Positions 33,400-46,200 of a stretch of DNA of 64,000 nt are shown piece after piece (the first letter of the stretch is position 1; each line of letters begins with the position of its first letter). Below the pieces are notes generated by a model that saw only the letters and a list, made by a program, of their open reading frames with translations, did no database searches and was not told the DNA's origin. The stretch lies in NCBI GenBank assembly GCA_009760855.2, contig WPIO01000002.1:3745001-3809000 (forward strand), read 5' to 3'. The translations under genes were made by a program, and so were the position numbers. Source of the stretch: Cristatella mucedo (Eukaryota; Bryozoa; Phylactolaemata; Cristatellidae).

Positions 33400-33830
33400 C
33401 CACTTGAACGGCTGGAATGTAATTTATCTCCATCTGTAATTCCACAAAGTCATAAAGACCATGTGGGTGTTATGCAGGAGAGTTTTGTATAGCTCACTCA
33501 CAGCCTAAGCGGCTTTCGGTACGCATTCGGTAGCCAACAGACATCGTCTCACCCAACAAAGAGAAAGTGGGAAGCATAGCAGAGTCAGGAGAGCAGTTGA
33601 GGTAGTGAGTAGCATAGAAGTAGCAGCTCAGGACCGCTGACAAGGATGAGCCATAGTCGGCAGTAGGAGAGTAGTTGTCGTTGCATAAGAATTGTGGAAG
33701 CGAGCTCCACAGTCTAGGACCTGCAGAGGTCAAGCATGGAGCTGGTGCAAAGCTCAGCATTTCCGGACTGCACTCAACGGCTGATCTGCCAAAGAATGTC
33801 ACTTCTCTCTGAACTTAGTTGGGTTCCCAG
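33400..33830 (-). mobile_element. LINE-B 3' end (ORF2 end and UTR)
   Basis: Minus strand gives GPRLWSSLPQFLCNDNYSPT, parallel to GPRKWNSLPLLLCKN at 56.45 kb, followed by the second-family 3' UTR with the ACCGAATGCGTACCGAAAG-type end. Confidence 0.65.
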
Positions 33831-34651
33831 AAAGCATCCAAATGACCTAAAGATACTCTACTTTGACCTGTGTTTTTGCCTTCGCGTCGCTCAGCTCACT
33901 TTCGCTAACTCACCCAACCGATCTCCTTGCTCCTCAAGAAAACTCAGGCTCTGCAAGCATCTCGGCTTCTTGTCATCTCGTCGTTCGTGACACTAATTTT
34001 AAACGTCCTTCTAGTAATCAGCCTTAATAATACGTAATTCAGGTTAGCGTGTACTGTAAGTCTGGAACTTGCTTCTGGCATGTGCCACTACATGTATTGA
34101 CTTTGCATCATGTAATCTAGTCGCTGCAAATGACTCAGCTGTTTCCGTGCGCCTCCAGTGAACTAGTCCTTTTCTTCTCTCTGTGGGCTTTACCAGCTTA
34201 CGTGAGCTATTCTAAGGCAAACCATCACTAACTACGGGTCCTGCTACCGCCTGCCTACCGAAAGCAGCTCAAGCTTTGTGGCTGTGGAAGATTCTCCGAC
34301 CTAACATTAATTTAGTCGGGCTTTGGAGTTACAGCTTAAGATACGTTACTTTCTATTAGATTAGAAGACTAGTCAGTAGCGCTGTTTTGTGTCGCGCGAT
34401 TATGCACTGGTCTAAGCACGAGACTAGCGTGAGCACTTCTGCTCACATTACGAAGCAAAATACCTTACTCGTCATTACTGGCTATTGCTTCTCTCACCTA
34501 ACCAAGCTGTCAAGTGCATACGTTGAGATTTAGTTCTCTCAGGGCGCCGACACGCAAGACCTATTGAATGCAATCGCTGGAAGAGTTCACAAGATGTCAA
34601 CTATTAAGATGCACCGACGTATGCGACGTAAGATACTCTTAGAGAAGTGGT

Positions 34652-34667
34652 GGTCCCAAAAAGGACC
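34652..34667 (-). terminator. Histone 3' stem-loop of H4
   Basis: Minus strand GGTCCTTTTTGGGACC: six pairs including one G-U next to a four-base loop, then ACCA. Confidence 0.92.
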
Positions 34668-34690
34668 GTTTGTAATAACGACGAAGCTGC

Positions 34691-35681
<991 letters not shown>

Positions 35682-35703
35682 GTATTTAATTACTTCAAAC
35701 AAA

Positions 35704-35719
35704 GGCCCTTTTTAGGGCC
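35704..35719 (+). terminator. Histone 3' stem-loop of H3
   Basis: GGCCCTTTTTAGGGCC followed by ACCA, the canonical histone 3' end. Confidence 0.95.
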
Positions 35720-36124
35720 ACCACTTGATAATAAGAGTATCGGTTCATTGCGACAATTTTTTCATTATACAGCTTCTAACCATATCTACGTGTGCATGCC
35801 ACATCTGACGTCAAGCTTGATTGTATTGCGAATGTTGCAACTAATGGATTGGTCATGCTTTACAGCATCTGTGAGGTGACTTCAAAGATAATTTAGTTAC
35901 GAGGGTGTAGTTCAAGTATATTATTTGCGACTTAACCCATTAATCAACTAATGATATACTGAATATCATGTACCTGCAACTGACAGCATTTGCATGTTAT
36001 TTTCGTTTTGGCTTGTGCCTGTGTATTTACTGCGATCTGTGCTGGGTTATGTGCCTGTTTGTCGGCTTGTAAGCAAGTTGTGCCAGCATGCTCAGTGATA
36101 AATAAAATAACACAAGTAAGTCAT

Positions 36125-36560
36125 GCATTTAATAAAGTACCATCGGTGAACTTTAAGAGCACTTTATATTTGCTGCAAAGGAAGCACGATGAAATGGTGA
36201 GTGGTAGCATGCTCAACCGCAACAAGTATGACATGTTTGTGAGTGACACACACTACTAGCCGATTTAAAGGCCTCTTTCCTATAGCGACAGAAGAGCCTT
36301 TACGGCTATCACCACCACTTGCAGTGGCGATACAGCATCGCCACTACAGGCTTCGAACCCACGACCTCGGAATCAAGGTTTTGAAAAGCAACCTTATCTA
36401 GTGTGCCATTACTGCTCACCAACAGGATGAGCATGCAAATATGGTTATTGGCAGCATGCACAGTGTATGCATGCATTAGCACTGCTAAGGACGAATCACA
36501 CAGATCTACCGAATGCTGTGACAAATATGTGCGTTTTTAGTTTCTTTTTAAATATGGTCA
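36125..36560 (-). mobile_element. Reversed L2-like 3' UTR carrying a SINE
   Basis: 36,125-36,250 is the reversed tail and UTR (AATAAAGTACCATCGGTG...CACTTTATATTTGCTGCAAAGG). The UTR continues at 36,421-36,560 (GAGCATGCAAATATGGTTATTGG). The SINE between them inserted into the L2. Confidence 0.7.
36253..36420 (-). mobile_element. tRNA-derived SINE
   Basis: Minus strand: GGTGAGCAGTAATGGCACAC (A-box side), CGTGGGTTCGAAGCC (B box), then a body ending TCTGTCGCTATAGGAAAGAGG and TTAAATCGGCTAG. Same family as 41,291-41,477. Confidence 0.75.
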
Positions 36561-36579
36561 CTGTGCTACTGTCGTGACC

Positions 36580-36700
36580 ACCATAATAATAACAATGATA
36601 ATAAATTTACATAGCACTCTCGGAGAACTTGATAGCTTTCTATGCCCTATAAATATGGTGGAAAGGAAGCAGGATCGAATGGTTATGGTAGGTAAGTTTC
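36580..36700 (-). mobile_element. Reversed L2-like tail
   Basis: CATAATAATAACAATGATAATAAATTTACATAGCACTCTCGGAG..., with the partner TTTCTATGCCCTATAAATATGG, a worn tail. Confidence 0.65.
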
Positions 36701-37340
36701 GGTCGCCCAGCACGTGACCAGCAAGCTGGCAGCACAACTAGCTTACCCTGCCAGACCAGCTGTAAATTACGCCTACACCAGCAGATCGACCACTCCCACC
36801 ACCACCCGATTTATAAACGATCAGACCAGCATCGTGAGCTGGCATCAACAGCTAATACCGCCCAGACCTAGAACCACACCCAATTCGTCTTAGACGTAGC
36901 TATCACCCTGGCTGCCTTCGATATTTGAACCCAGCCTACCCACACAGCTGTATCCGGGGCCACTAACTGATGCACTGCCTCGGTGTGCCCCATGAAAGAC
37001 TGCCTCGTATGGGGTGAGCATCCCTGCTGTTATGACTCTTCCCAGTGCCTTGCGTGTGCATGAGTCGCCAGGGGTAGAATTGAGCTTTAAACTGTCGTTA
37101 AGCTTTAGTCAGGTGATGTGCTGCTAGGGATGATGTGTATATTTACCTTTTAAACCGCACATTTCTCATTTTCTCGCAGGATTGCCCAAGAATTTCAAAA
37201 ATCCATAGCGTAAAATGCACACCAACGGATCTTTTGGTTTATTATAATATACTGCTGTAAATTTGTTTGCAAACATTTTTATTCTACAGGGTCCATTGTA
37301 AACTAAAGCATCAGGGAAATAATTGTATTAAACCAAACTT
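36700..37340. other. Unexplained stretch, G+C-rich in its first half
   Basis: 36,700-37,080 is rich in CCA/CAG and differs in composition from both sides. No open frame or repeat I can name. The second half is ordinary A+T-rich sequence. Confidence 0.35.
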
Positions 37341-37344
37341 TATT

Positions 37345-37580
37345 ACCTTAATATAATAATAATGCACTTGATAAAGCACCCTCAGAGAACTTAATCTCTT
37401 TCTAGGCGCTTTACATTTACTGCAAAGTGAAATGCAATTGAATGGTAAGTAAAATCATGCTTGAAAAACAAACAAAATGATTAACATGGTTAGGGGTGAC
37501 ATGCACAGGGTCAGCAGGCAAATGTGGTTAGTGGCATCATGCACAGTGTCAGCACGCATAAGCACAACCTTATATACTAA
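37345..37580 (-). mobile_element. Reversed L2-like tail and 3' UTR
   Basis: ATAATAATAATGCACTTGATAAAGCACCCTCAGAG...CTAGGCGCTTTACATTTACTG, then the UTR to CAGCACGCATAAGCAC. Sits at the left edge of the viral element. Confidence 0.85.
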
Positions 37581-37948
37581 ATACAATGTTTACTCACAAT
37601 AGAGCAAGAAATTCTTTCCCAAAAGAGGCAAGACGTCGTTTGAATATTAGTTTAGATGAATAACGTATTAGTAAACATTTTTGTGATGAAGCTAGACATT
37701 TTAGAAACATTTGTTTTTGAGCCAGAAGACTCACATTTCGTGTGAAGACTTGCAACTGAAGGAAATGTTGGTTTTACTAAACCTTGTATTCCTGGTGATG
37801 GTAATACTTTAACTTTGATTACTATATTAAACAAAACTTCTTTTGATTTTGAAACATTAAAAGACAAACTGAGATAATCAATGGTGTTTCGAATTACGGT
37901 AAGTCGCATTGGTCTTTTATTAGAGTACACTTTAGAATTAACTTTGAA

Positions 37949-40700
37949 ATGAATAAGTTTGAGGATGATATTGATAGAGAAATAAGGGAAGTTCATTCAA
38001 AGTCAATACTAACTATGTATAGTGAACCTGCTAATATAATCTATAATCGTGTTATAGAATCGTTAAGCAATCATGCTGAATTATTGATTAACAGTAATTT
38101 AGGATCTGGGTGGATTTTTCTAAGATTCTTTTCATTGTCAGTGGTTATTTCCACATACACTTCAATAGGTGGTGAGTCTACCATTGAAACTCCTGGATTT
38201 TTAGTTAAGAAAAAGTATATCAAAAATTACAAAAAATCTTTCATGACGAGTTTTATGCTTTATGGTGTGTTTTGAGAGCATTAAATCCAATAAGTAGAGA
38301 GAAGTGGCAAGTAGATGACTTAAATAAAATACTGCAAACAATACGTTTAATCTTTTGAAGAGATATTTAAAGTTAGCTGGCCCATGAAGGTGATGGACGT
38401 TGATAAGTTAGAGAAAATTATTACTGTTAGTATTAATATTTATTGATGCGGCTATTCTGAATCACGAGTTTCTGCATTACAAATTAGTAAGAAATCTAAT
38501 AAAAAACCAGGAAGACAAATTAATTTATTACTAATTTCTAAATAATATAAAGAGCATTGTCTTTTGTTTAATAACTTCAACGCTTTATGCAAGCCCAGTG
38601 GCTGTGGAAGAAAATAATAGTATTGTCACCGTTGTTGAAATAGGTTTTTTTAACAAGTAACAAATAGATAGTCACTTATATTCATGTGAAGATATGAACA
38701 ACGGGTCTACCATTTATGAGATGCCTAACGACTGAAAAATTTATATCATTTACTTCATTAAAAAATGAAAGTATCTGTCCTTATGTTTGTTATGCGGATT
38801 TCGAAAGTATACTATAAAAGAGTAGTGGTGATTATGTCTCTTTCCATATTCCATGTTCATCTGCCCGCATCACTGTTGATTGGTCTGAAAAAATAAAAGA
38901 TACATTTAATTGTTTTGATGAAAATTGTATTGCTAATTATTTAAAAATATTGTTTGACAATTCAAGTTTCTTAAAAGAGTGTATTAGTGAAATCAATTCA
39001 AGAAGTGTTATGGAACTATTACCTAAGAAAGAGATGGAAAAACATTATGAATTATAAATGAATTATTATCGAGAGACAAGATGTTGGATGTGTAAGCGAC
39101 CGACCAATGTGCAAGTGACCGTATTAAAGAAAAAAATAAGCAAACAGTTTTTGATCACCTACTTCAAAATAAGTACAGAGGGGCAGAACACCATTCTTGT
39201 AATTTTAAAGCAGGTATTGATTTTTTAAGCGGCAACTTCCAGTCTTCTTTCACAACTTTAGAGGATATGAATCGCATATAAAAATGCTAAAGCACTTGAA
39301 AATGTTGGTGTTGTTGCAGAAGCTATTGCAACTAATTTAGAAAGTATGTGATGTTATGAGTTGGTGATCTAGTTTTTAAGGATATTATGCAATTTATGAT
39401 AGGGCCTTCAGATTCAAATGCGTTGTCTCTTGGAAAGAGTATTGATTGTTTTCCAAGCTCCAATTCAGTACTAAGTCAAATGCACCCCAATACAAATTCA
39501 GATCTAATAGCGACTAAAGGAGAATATCCTCATGAGCACACGGATTCTTGGGAGAGATTTTCTGAAACAAGTCTTACTAGTAAAGAATCATTTTACTCAA
39601 GTAATTACATGACAAACATTAAAGATGATCAACATTTGAAGGCAACGACTATTTGGAAAAGTTTGGCTATACAACTATGAAAGATTATCATAACCTTTAT
39701 CTCATTACAGACGTATCATTACTAGTGGATTGCTATGAAAGTTTTATCACAAGTTTAATGTCAAAGTTAACTGTTGACCCAGTAAGCTTTGGGACTACAC
39801 CAAACTTTTCATAGAGTGCAGTATTTTTATATCCTGGAATAACTCTTCAATTACTTACAAATAGAGAAAACTATGATATGTTTAAAAACTTTAGTCGCGA
39901 AGGAATTGGTCAAATAAATTTGAGACATGTTAGAGAAAATAATACATTTATCAAAGGTTATGACTCAAGTAAACCAAATAAGTGGATACTTTATTTAGAT
40001 GCATGCAGTTTTTATCCCACATCAATGATGGAGAAACTTCCTCAAGCTGCAATTGAAGAGTGTTAAGCGGAAGGGTGGACTAAAAAAAAATTCTTTTTCT
40101 TTCAGATGACTCGGATATAGGCACACTCTTTGTTGTTGATATAGAATATGATCCAAAAGTGGTGAAGAAATATCTTTAGTTACATTATATGTATAATCTT
40201 TGAGCGTCAAACGGAGTTGTTAGTGTGATGAATTTTCTGAATTTCAGGCAAAGTTTAAAACAGGTGCAACTACAGTTTGAAATTTAACGTGTGATTTTAT
40301 TGAAAAGAAAAATTATTTATGTAACTATAGGCATTTTGAATTATGTTTAACCCACGGAATGATTGCTAAAGTAAAAGAAGTTTCTAGATTTAAGCAAACT
40401 TCTTGGCCTAAGGAATATGTCGAAATGCTCGCTGATATTAAAGCACAGAATTTAAAAAAATCTTTATACGAAAGTTATGGAAATAAATAATGAATGGTTT
40501 TATTTGAAAAAATGTAAGAATGTTTAGTGAAGAGTTAATATTTGTATAGTAAGTATAATTGATGACCAAGGAGATAACAAGTTTGCTAAACTAATGAGAG
40601 AAGTTAGAGTGAGAACTTTGGAGATTTTGCAGAGGGATCAACTATATTCCAAATGAATCACAAAAGACTAAACTAAATAAACCTATCTTTGTTGATAGTA
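37949..40700 (+). pseudogene. Protein-primed DNA polymerase B of a Polinton/adintovirus-like element, degenerate
   Basis: Type-B, protein-primed viral DNA polymerase, which would copy the element's linear DNA. An open N-terminal piece (37,949-38,275) has the GSGW region common in animal Polinton-like polymerases. The exonuclease motif YADFES is at 38,791. Further on is a polymerase A motif as DACSFYP (about 39,999-40,019) in a frame that starts at 39,878. Between and after these pieces are frameshifts and stops (for example TGA at 38,444). No YTDTD-type C motif was found: the gene fades out before the L2 tail at 40,790. Markedly A+T-rich compared with the histone and VWDE exons. Confidence 0.8.
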
Positions 40701-40789
40701 CAATTACTTAGGTTATCAAAATTACATATGCAAACGTTTTATTATGATGTGCTACAGCCTAAGTATGGAGAAAAAGGAAAGCTGATATT

Positions 40790-40876
40790 TTCGTTTGCAG
40801 CAAATCTATAGCGCCTGGAAAGAGATTGAGTTCTCTCAGGGCAATTTATCAAGTGCATTATTATTATATTATTATT
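40790..40876 (+). mobile_element. L2-like tail inside the viral element
   Basis: GCAGCAAATCTATAGCGCCTGG...GAGTTCTCTCAGGGCAATTTATC and ATT repeats. Shows that the viral DNA sits in the host genome and was hit by host LINEs. Confidence 0.85.
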
Positions 40877-40932
40877 TCTGTGTCTGTCAATGGTAAATTT
40901 TTTTAAAACTATTTATAGTCTTTCTTAATTCA

Positions 40933-41211
40933 TTAGGGAATTCTTTTTTGTGTGCCGGCCCTAAACTTACGACCGTGTGTTAAAACTCCAGTCCCTAATT
41001 TATGCCTATGTGATAGAACTCCAGTGCCTACGCTATTTCCTTCTTTGCTAGTATTTCTCAGTTTAACAAACCTATACTTTTTATGTTTACAGATCTTTAA
41101 GACTGCTTTAAACATTCCTCCTAAACCTTTTCCGCTTTGTATTTCACCATATTTGGTGTGTATATTGTCTGTAGGCTTTTTGCACTTCAGGCAATAAATA
41201 TTATATTGCAT
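40933..41211 (-). CDS. Small viral-type zinc-ribbon protein
   Basis: 92-residue open frame on the minus strand starting MQYNIYCLKCKKPTDNIHT. The N-terminal CxxC and a second half IQSGKGLGGMFKAVLKICKH with Cys and His suggest a small zinc-binding fold like short proteins seen in adintovirus-like genomes. The assignment rests on pattern only. Intact, unlike its neighbours. The end of the frame may run past the true C-terminus. Confidence 0.45.
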   Translation of the reverse strand: MQYNIYCLKCKKPTDNIHTKYGEIQSGKGLGGMFKAVLKICKHKKYRFVKLRNTSKEGNSVGTGVLSHRHKLGTGVLTHGRKFRAGTQKRIP

Positions 41212-41290
41212 TTCTACAATATAAAAAACTTTTTTAGTATAGGAAATGACCTTGAAAGTTTGTGCTTTAAATTTTGGACAGGATATAGAC

Positions 41291-41477
41291 GTGAGCCGTA
41301 ATGGCTCACTAGGTAAGGCGGTTGCCTTTCACGACCTCGGCCCAGAGGTCGTGGGCTCGAATCCTGCAGTGGGCGATCCTTTATCGCAACTGCAAGCGGT
41401 GGCGATAGCCGGAAAGGCTCTTCTGTCGCTATACAAAAGAGGCTGTTAAATCAGCTAGCATTTATTTATTTATTTAG
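41291..41477 (+). mobile_element. tRNA-derived SINE inside the viral element
   Basis: GTGAGCCGTAATGGCTCACTAGGTAAGGC head with A-box-like and B-box-like (GTGGGCTCGAATCC) promoters, a body ending CTTCTGTCGCTATACAAAAG, then a TTTA repeat tail. The tail differs from that of the L2-tailed SINEs. Confidence 0.75.
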
Positions 41478-41559
41478 TGGTCATAAAGAACCATAACCCA
41501 GTGTGCCTATTAGAGCACCAGCACTTTGACCTAGTAGATCAGGAAAGCTTCAGTTAGTC

Positions 41560-41912
41560 ACGAACTGTATCTTCGACGGAATGCTTGACTATGATATTTG
41601 TACAATTATTGCTTTAAGCCTAGACCAAAAGTTATACCGCGGTCTTAGATCAATGACTGATAGCACACCTAAGGGTGTTTACAGTTGGATAAATAGTGTT
41701 GATGAAATGCCTGAAGTAGATTCATTAAAAATGTTTTTGTACTTGATGAATTAATGACAGAAGACCAAACAAAAATTTTGAACTTCTTCACACAAGGTAA
41801 TTGTTTTGAGTATTGTGTTATAGACTTAACCAAAACAGAATTTGAAGAACGCTTTTGGTCAGTTGAATCTGCTGGTAAGCAATTCATTACTACATTTAAA
41901 GAAAAAGCATAA
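41560..41912 (+). pseudogene. Polinton-type DNA-packaging ATPase, degenerate
   Basis: FtsK/HerA-like ATPase that would pump DNA into capsids. Visible: WINSVDEMPEVDSL, then after a frameshift VFVLDELMTEDQTKILNFFT, a Walker-B-like hydrophobic run with acidic end (VLDEL), and a C-terminal piece CVIDLTKTEFEERF. The Walker A loop is not recognisable and the span between Walker B and the C-terminus is shorter than usual. Lies downstream of the polymerase on the same strand, as in other such elements. Confidence 0.6.
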
Positions 41913-41929
41913 TAGACATAGGAAAATGT

Positions 41930-43254
41930 TTAACAGTAAAATTTATTCAAGTAAGAAAAAAAAGCCGTAGAGGAAGAGTTTAAGAAGCACTTGACGATTA
42001 AAATAGAATTCAGAATTTACAAGGCTTAAAAGACGCTACGGAACTACAGAATGATCTAGAAGTACAGAAACTTGAAGCAGAAATTGCAGCACGAGATAAG
42101 GCTGCAGCGCATCTTCAGCGTGCTTTGGAAAGAGCAACGGGCAACTCTGAAAACGTTATTGAAAAGCATAAATAAGTTAGACCCAGACTAGCTCTTGAAA
42201 CGGAAAAAACTAAGTCATTAGACCATAAAGCAGATTATATAAGGAAGGCTTTGGAATATAAAGTGGCATCACATATTTAATTTACTATAGAACAACTTTA
42301 TAAAGTAGTTGAATCAGGAAATAAAAAATAATGCAATTAGAGACGTGAATCAGACAAAGACACATGCACCTAGCGTAGAAGCACGAAATGCTATTGAAAC
42401 CGTGCAGTTTGCTTTAGCTGATATCTTAATAGTAAATCAAAGTACTGGAAAGCCAAAAAATAGGAAGATAGAATAGAAGATGTTGATAAAGCTAATTTAT
42501 TAGTAATTCTAAAAGGTCCTCAAACAGAATATGTACCTTTAGGTATAGAAAGATTAATAAAAGAAATTACTGAAACTAACAAGGATGATAACATATAGGT
42601 GCTAAACTAAGTGACACACTGAAAGAGAAACATCCTTAAGAGCCTTGGGGTGATACTGTTAGTGTCATTTATAATTATATAATAGAGTATTTAAACAATA
42701 TTAAATATGAACGCGCGAGTGAAATACCAAAAAGATAATGGGAATCTCCTTTAAAAAAAGATGGAATTAAAGGAATTAGCTAAAGAAGGAGGATTTGGTA
42801 GTCACAAGGAGTAAACGAACTGATAAAGAAGATTTATAAAAGTAATCCTTATCCAATGTTTGAAAAAATTTAGAAAATAATAAAAACGAAAGACGTATAG
42901 AGTATAAAAACAGAAACAGTTTATAATTTTATTCATAAGTTATTAGAAAGAAGAGGTTAGGGTCTTCAATAAAGTATTAAAGTCATTCCATCGATTGTAA
43001 AAAATGAGTCTGAAGTATTTTTTAAACTATAACTATGGATTCGAGAGCTTGCTGCCGGAAACACAGGAGTAATAAATTAAATTAGTTATGTCGTAGATTA
43101 CCTTGGAAGATCTAGGAATGCTCCAAAAGAATATATCGCTAGAATAAATAAACTTATCCGATATTAGTATATAGAAACGTCAGAACTAGTAAACATTTCT
43201 TAAGAAATGTTGAAGAATCTTGAAGCGAATAAAAATGCTAGTACATCGAAATAA
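41930..43254 (+). pseudogene. Viral coiled-coil/structural protein gene with many in-frame TAA/TAG
   Basis: From about 42,011 one frame gives a charged coiled-coil (DLEVQKLEAEIAARDKAAAH), then after frameshifts near 42,330 and 42,470 a single frame runs from 42,601 to 43,311. In that last stretch the in-frame stops are TAA at 42637, 42736, 42781, 42970, 43030, 43078, 43201 and 43252 and TAG at 42799, 42871, 42898, 42958 and 43165; there is no TGA. TAA 43252 may be a real end because an ATG follows at 43,264. Function not recognised; the position between ATPase and capsid-type genes suggests a virion or packaging role. Confidence 0.5.
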
Positions 43255-43263
43255 GAAGGATAC

Positions 43264-46200
43264 ATGTTTAACATGTCAGGTACTACAAATCATATTAAAG
43301 TGCGTATAGATCAGACATGGGCAAACTACGGCCCGCGGGCCATACACGGCCCCTTGGGCTTTTCAATTCGGCCTGCCGAACTCGTCCAAGTTATATTATT
43401 AAATTAATTTTTATTATAAAAACACCTCAATCATTTTACCTTGCTGTAATTCCCATCTTTCCACAGATGGCGCACCCCAAGCCATTGAACCCTGAGTGTG
43501 ATGCATTACGGTTACCCTCTACTTCATATTGTCGCTTTTTACTTTCAGCCCTTCAGTAAAAATGAGCGGACCGAAGAAAAAAGTAGTGAGTGCCGAGTGT
43601 TCAATAAAGAGTGGACAACAAAACATTTTTTCACTGAAGTCCGATCAACAGCTGTATGTCTGATATGCCAAATAACTATAGCAGTTTTTATAGAATACAT
43701 CATCAGCCGTCATTTTACCACAAAACATGCTAAATACGCCAGTCAACAGTCTCCACAAGAACGGGCGGCTACTGCTCAGAGATTTACGGTTAATTTACGG
43801 ACTCAGCGAAACCTTTTTCACAGAAATACTGCGATTCAAGAGTCAAGTACAAAGGCAAATTGTTTTGCTGGCATTGAAATTAGCAAAGGCCAGTAAGCCT
43901 TTCTCCGAAGGCGAATTTTTAAAAGAATTCATGGTTGAGACAGCAGGTCTCTTGTGTCCGGTGAGCAAACGCAAATTTGAAAAATCAGTTTATCACGCTG
44001 AACTGTTACTCGCCGTGTGGAATTGATTGACGAAGATATGGCCAAACAATTAAGCAAAAAGGCGGAGTTCTTCAAGTTTTATTCACTAGCACTGGATGAA
44101 AGTAACGACTTAAAAGACATTGCTCAGCTCCTAATTTTTATCCGAGATATTAGCGACAGTTTTGAGATCACAGATACATTTTTGACCATGGAGTCAATGA
44201 AAGAAAAAACGAGGGGGGAGTACGTGTATAACCAGGTGTCTGCTCTCATCGAGAGAATGCAGCTATCTTGGAGAAGACTTGCCAATGTCACCACGGATGG
44301 ATCGCCAAATTTTACTGGGAAGAATGTTGGGCTGCTAAAAAGACTGCAGGAAAAAGTAAAAGGAAATCCTGATCAGGATATTATTTTCCTTCACTGCATC
44401 ATTAATCACGAAGTTCTGCGTGAGTCTAAATTGCAGCTAAATCTTGTCGTGAATCTAGTCGTAAAACTTGTTAAATTGTTACGAGCATGGGGACTTCAGC
44501 AGCGTCAGTCTATTGCGTTCCTGGAAGAAACCGATGCAGATGACCAGGACTTACTTTACTACTCTCGTGTGCGCTAGCTAAGTTTCGGCAATATCATTCA
44601 AAGAGTGTGGAAGCTGGAGGAGATAACTGCATTTTGTGAGTTAATGAATAGGAGATCCGACGAATTTCCCGAGCTAAGTGACAAGAACTGGCTCTGTGAC
44701 TTTGCGTTTGCTGTGGACATACTTTCGCACATGAATGAGCTGAACACCAAGCTACAGTTGAAAGATCAATTTGGGCACGACATGTACACGAATGTTAGGG
44801 CGTTCAAATCCAAGCTGACTCTTTTCTTCAGACAAATTTCAAACAAATCTTTCACTTATTTCCCCACGCTAGCCATGCAGAAAGAGGTGAACCAAAACGC
44901 ACAGAAATACAGCAAATCACTCGACGACCTGCACGGAGAATTATACCGTCGTTTCTGTGACTCTGGAAAATTGAAAAGTCACTTCAGCAGGTGTCCTGTC
45001 CCCTGTCACAAGACGCTAAAACAGCACCATATGAGCTGCATTTTTTAACTGATAGATCTTCAGTCTGACTCTGTATTGAAGGAGAAGTTCAAAACTCTTA
45101 AACTGAACGACTTCTATGCATCACTTATCAAAGCCACAATTCCAAACCTCTGGAGGATGGCACATAAGATGCTGATGTTATTTGGCTCAACCTATGCACG
45201 TGAACAGACATTCTGCATAATTAACATCAACAAAGCCCGTCACAGATCCAAGTTAACTGACTGACACCTCGGATCTATATTTAGATGCCACAACAAATAT
45301 AATGCCAGATATTGATGCAATTGCAAAAAAAAGGAGACCGACAACACTGTTCCTACTGAAACTGAATGGGAGTTTATTACTACTTTATTAAATTAATACA
45401 TTTGTAAAACAATTTTTACAATAAACTAAGTACAATGGTGTTTTACTGACTGTTAAAGGCCAAATTTGTTTATGCAATGGCTTTTACATTTAATTTGTCT
45501 TAGTTCACACAAAGACAACATTCTCCTAATCTGGCCCGGCCTCTCTGTAAAATTTTAGAAACCATTATGGACAGCCAGTCAAAAGGTTTGCCCAACCCTG
45601 GTAAGATGATTCAATTATGCATCAGAATGAGAAATTCAAGATGTTTTAAAAAGTTTATAGGAACTAATTCAATTAAGAATACAACTAGTTCCAATAATGC
45701 CTTTTTTATAGAATAACGGGTGGATCTGAGCAAACGAAAACAATTAGGACAGGAATTTATTCAGCTGACTCCGATGATGTAAACATAGGCATCGCAGATA
45801 CTATAAATAATTCTGTTACTCAATCTGGAGCTACTACTAATAAGTTCGAACTGATAATTGATACTGCTACTTTAAATCTTTGGATTAGGATGCCTACTGG
45901 TTGGACGTTTCTTAATAGTAAGTCAAGTATATCAGGATTACTTTAGTTTACTGGTTCTGCTTATAATACCGATCCTAATTTGGAAACAACCTTTCCAGGT
46001 ATTACAAACCAATTAAATTGTACTCCAACTGTTAAAATTGTTTCAGAAAATAAAGTGCTTGTTTCTGATCTAAACTTAATTTTTGTAAATTGTAACTTGG
46101 TTTGCTAGAGGATTTAGTTACATAAATGGTAAAGAATTACAGGTGCTTAGAAGTTTTGCCTACAACTTCTATCCTTGGGAACACATTTTCTATGAACTGA

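Noticed and set aside
41291-41370. tRNA gene
   Set aside because: It has A-box-like and B-box-like sequences but no full cloverleaf, has relatives at several sites and carries a SINE body and tail.
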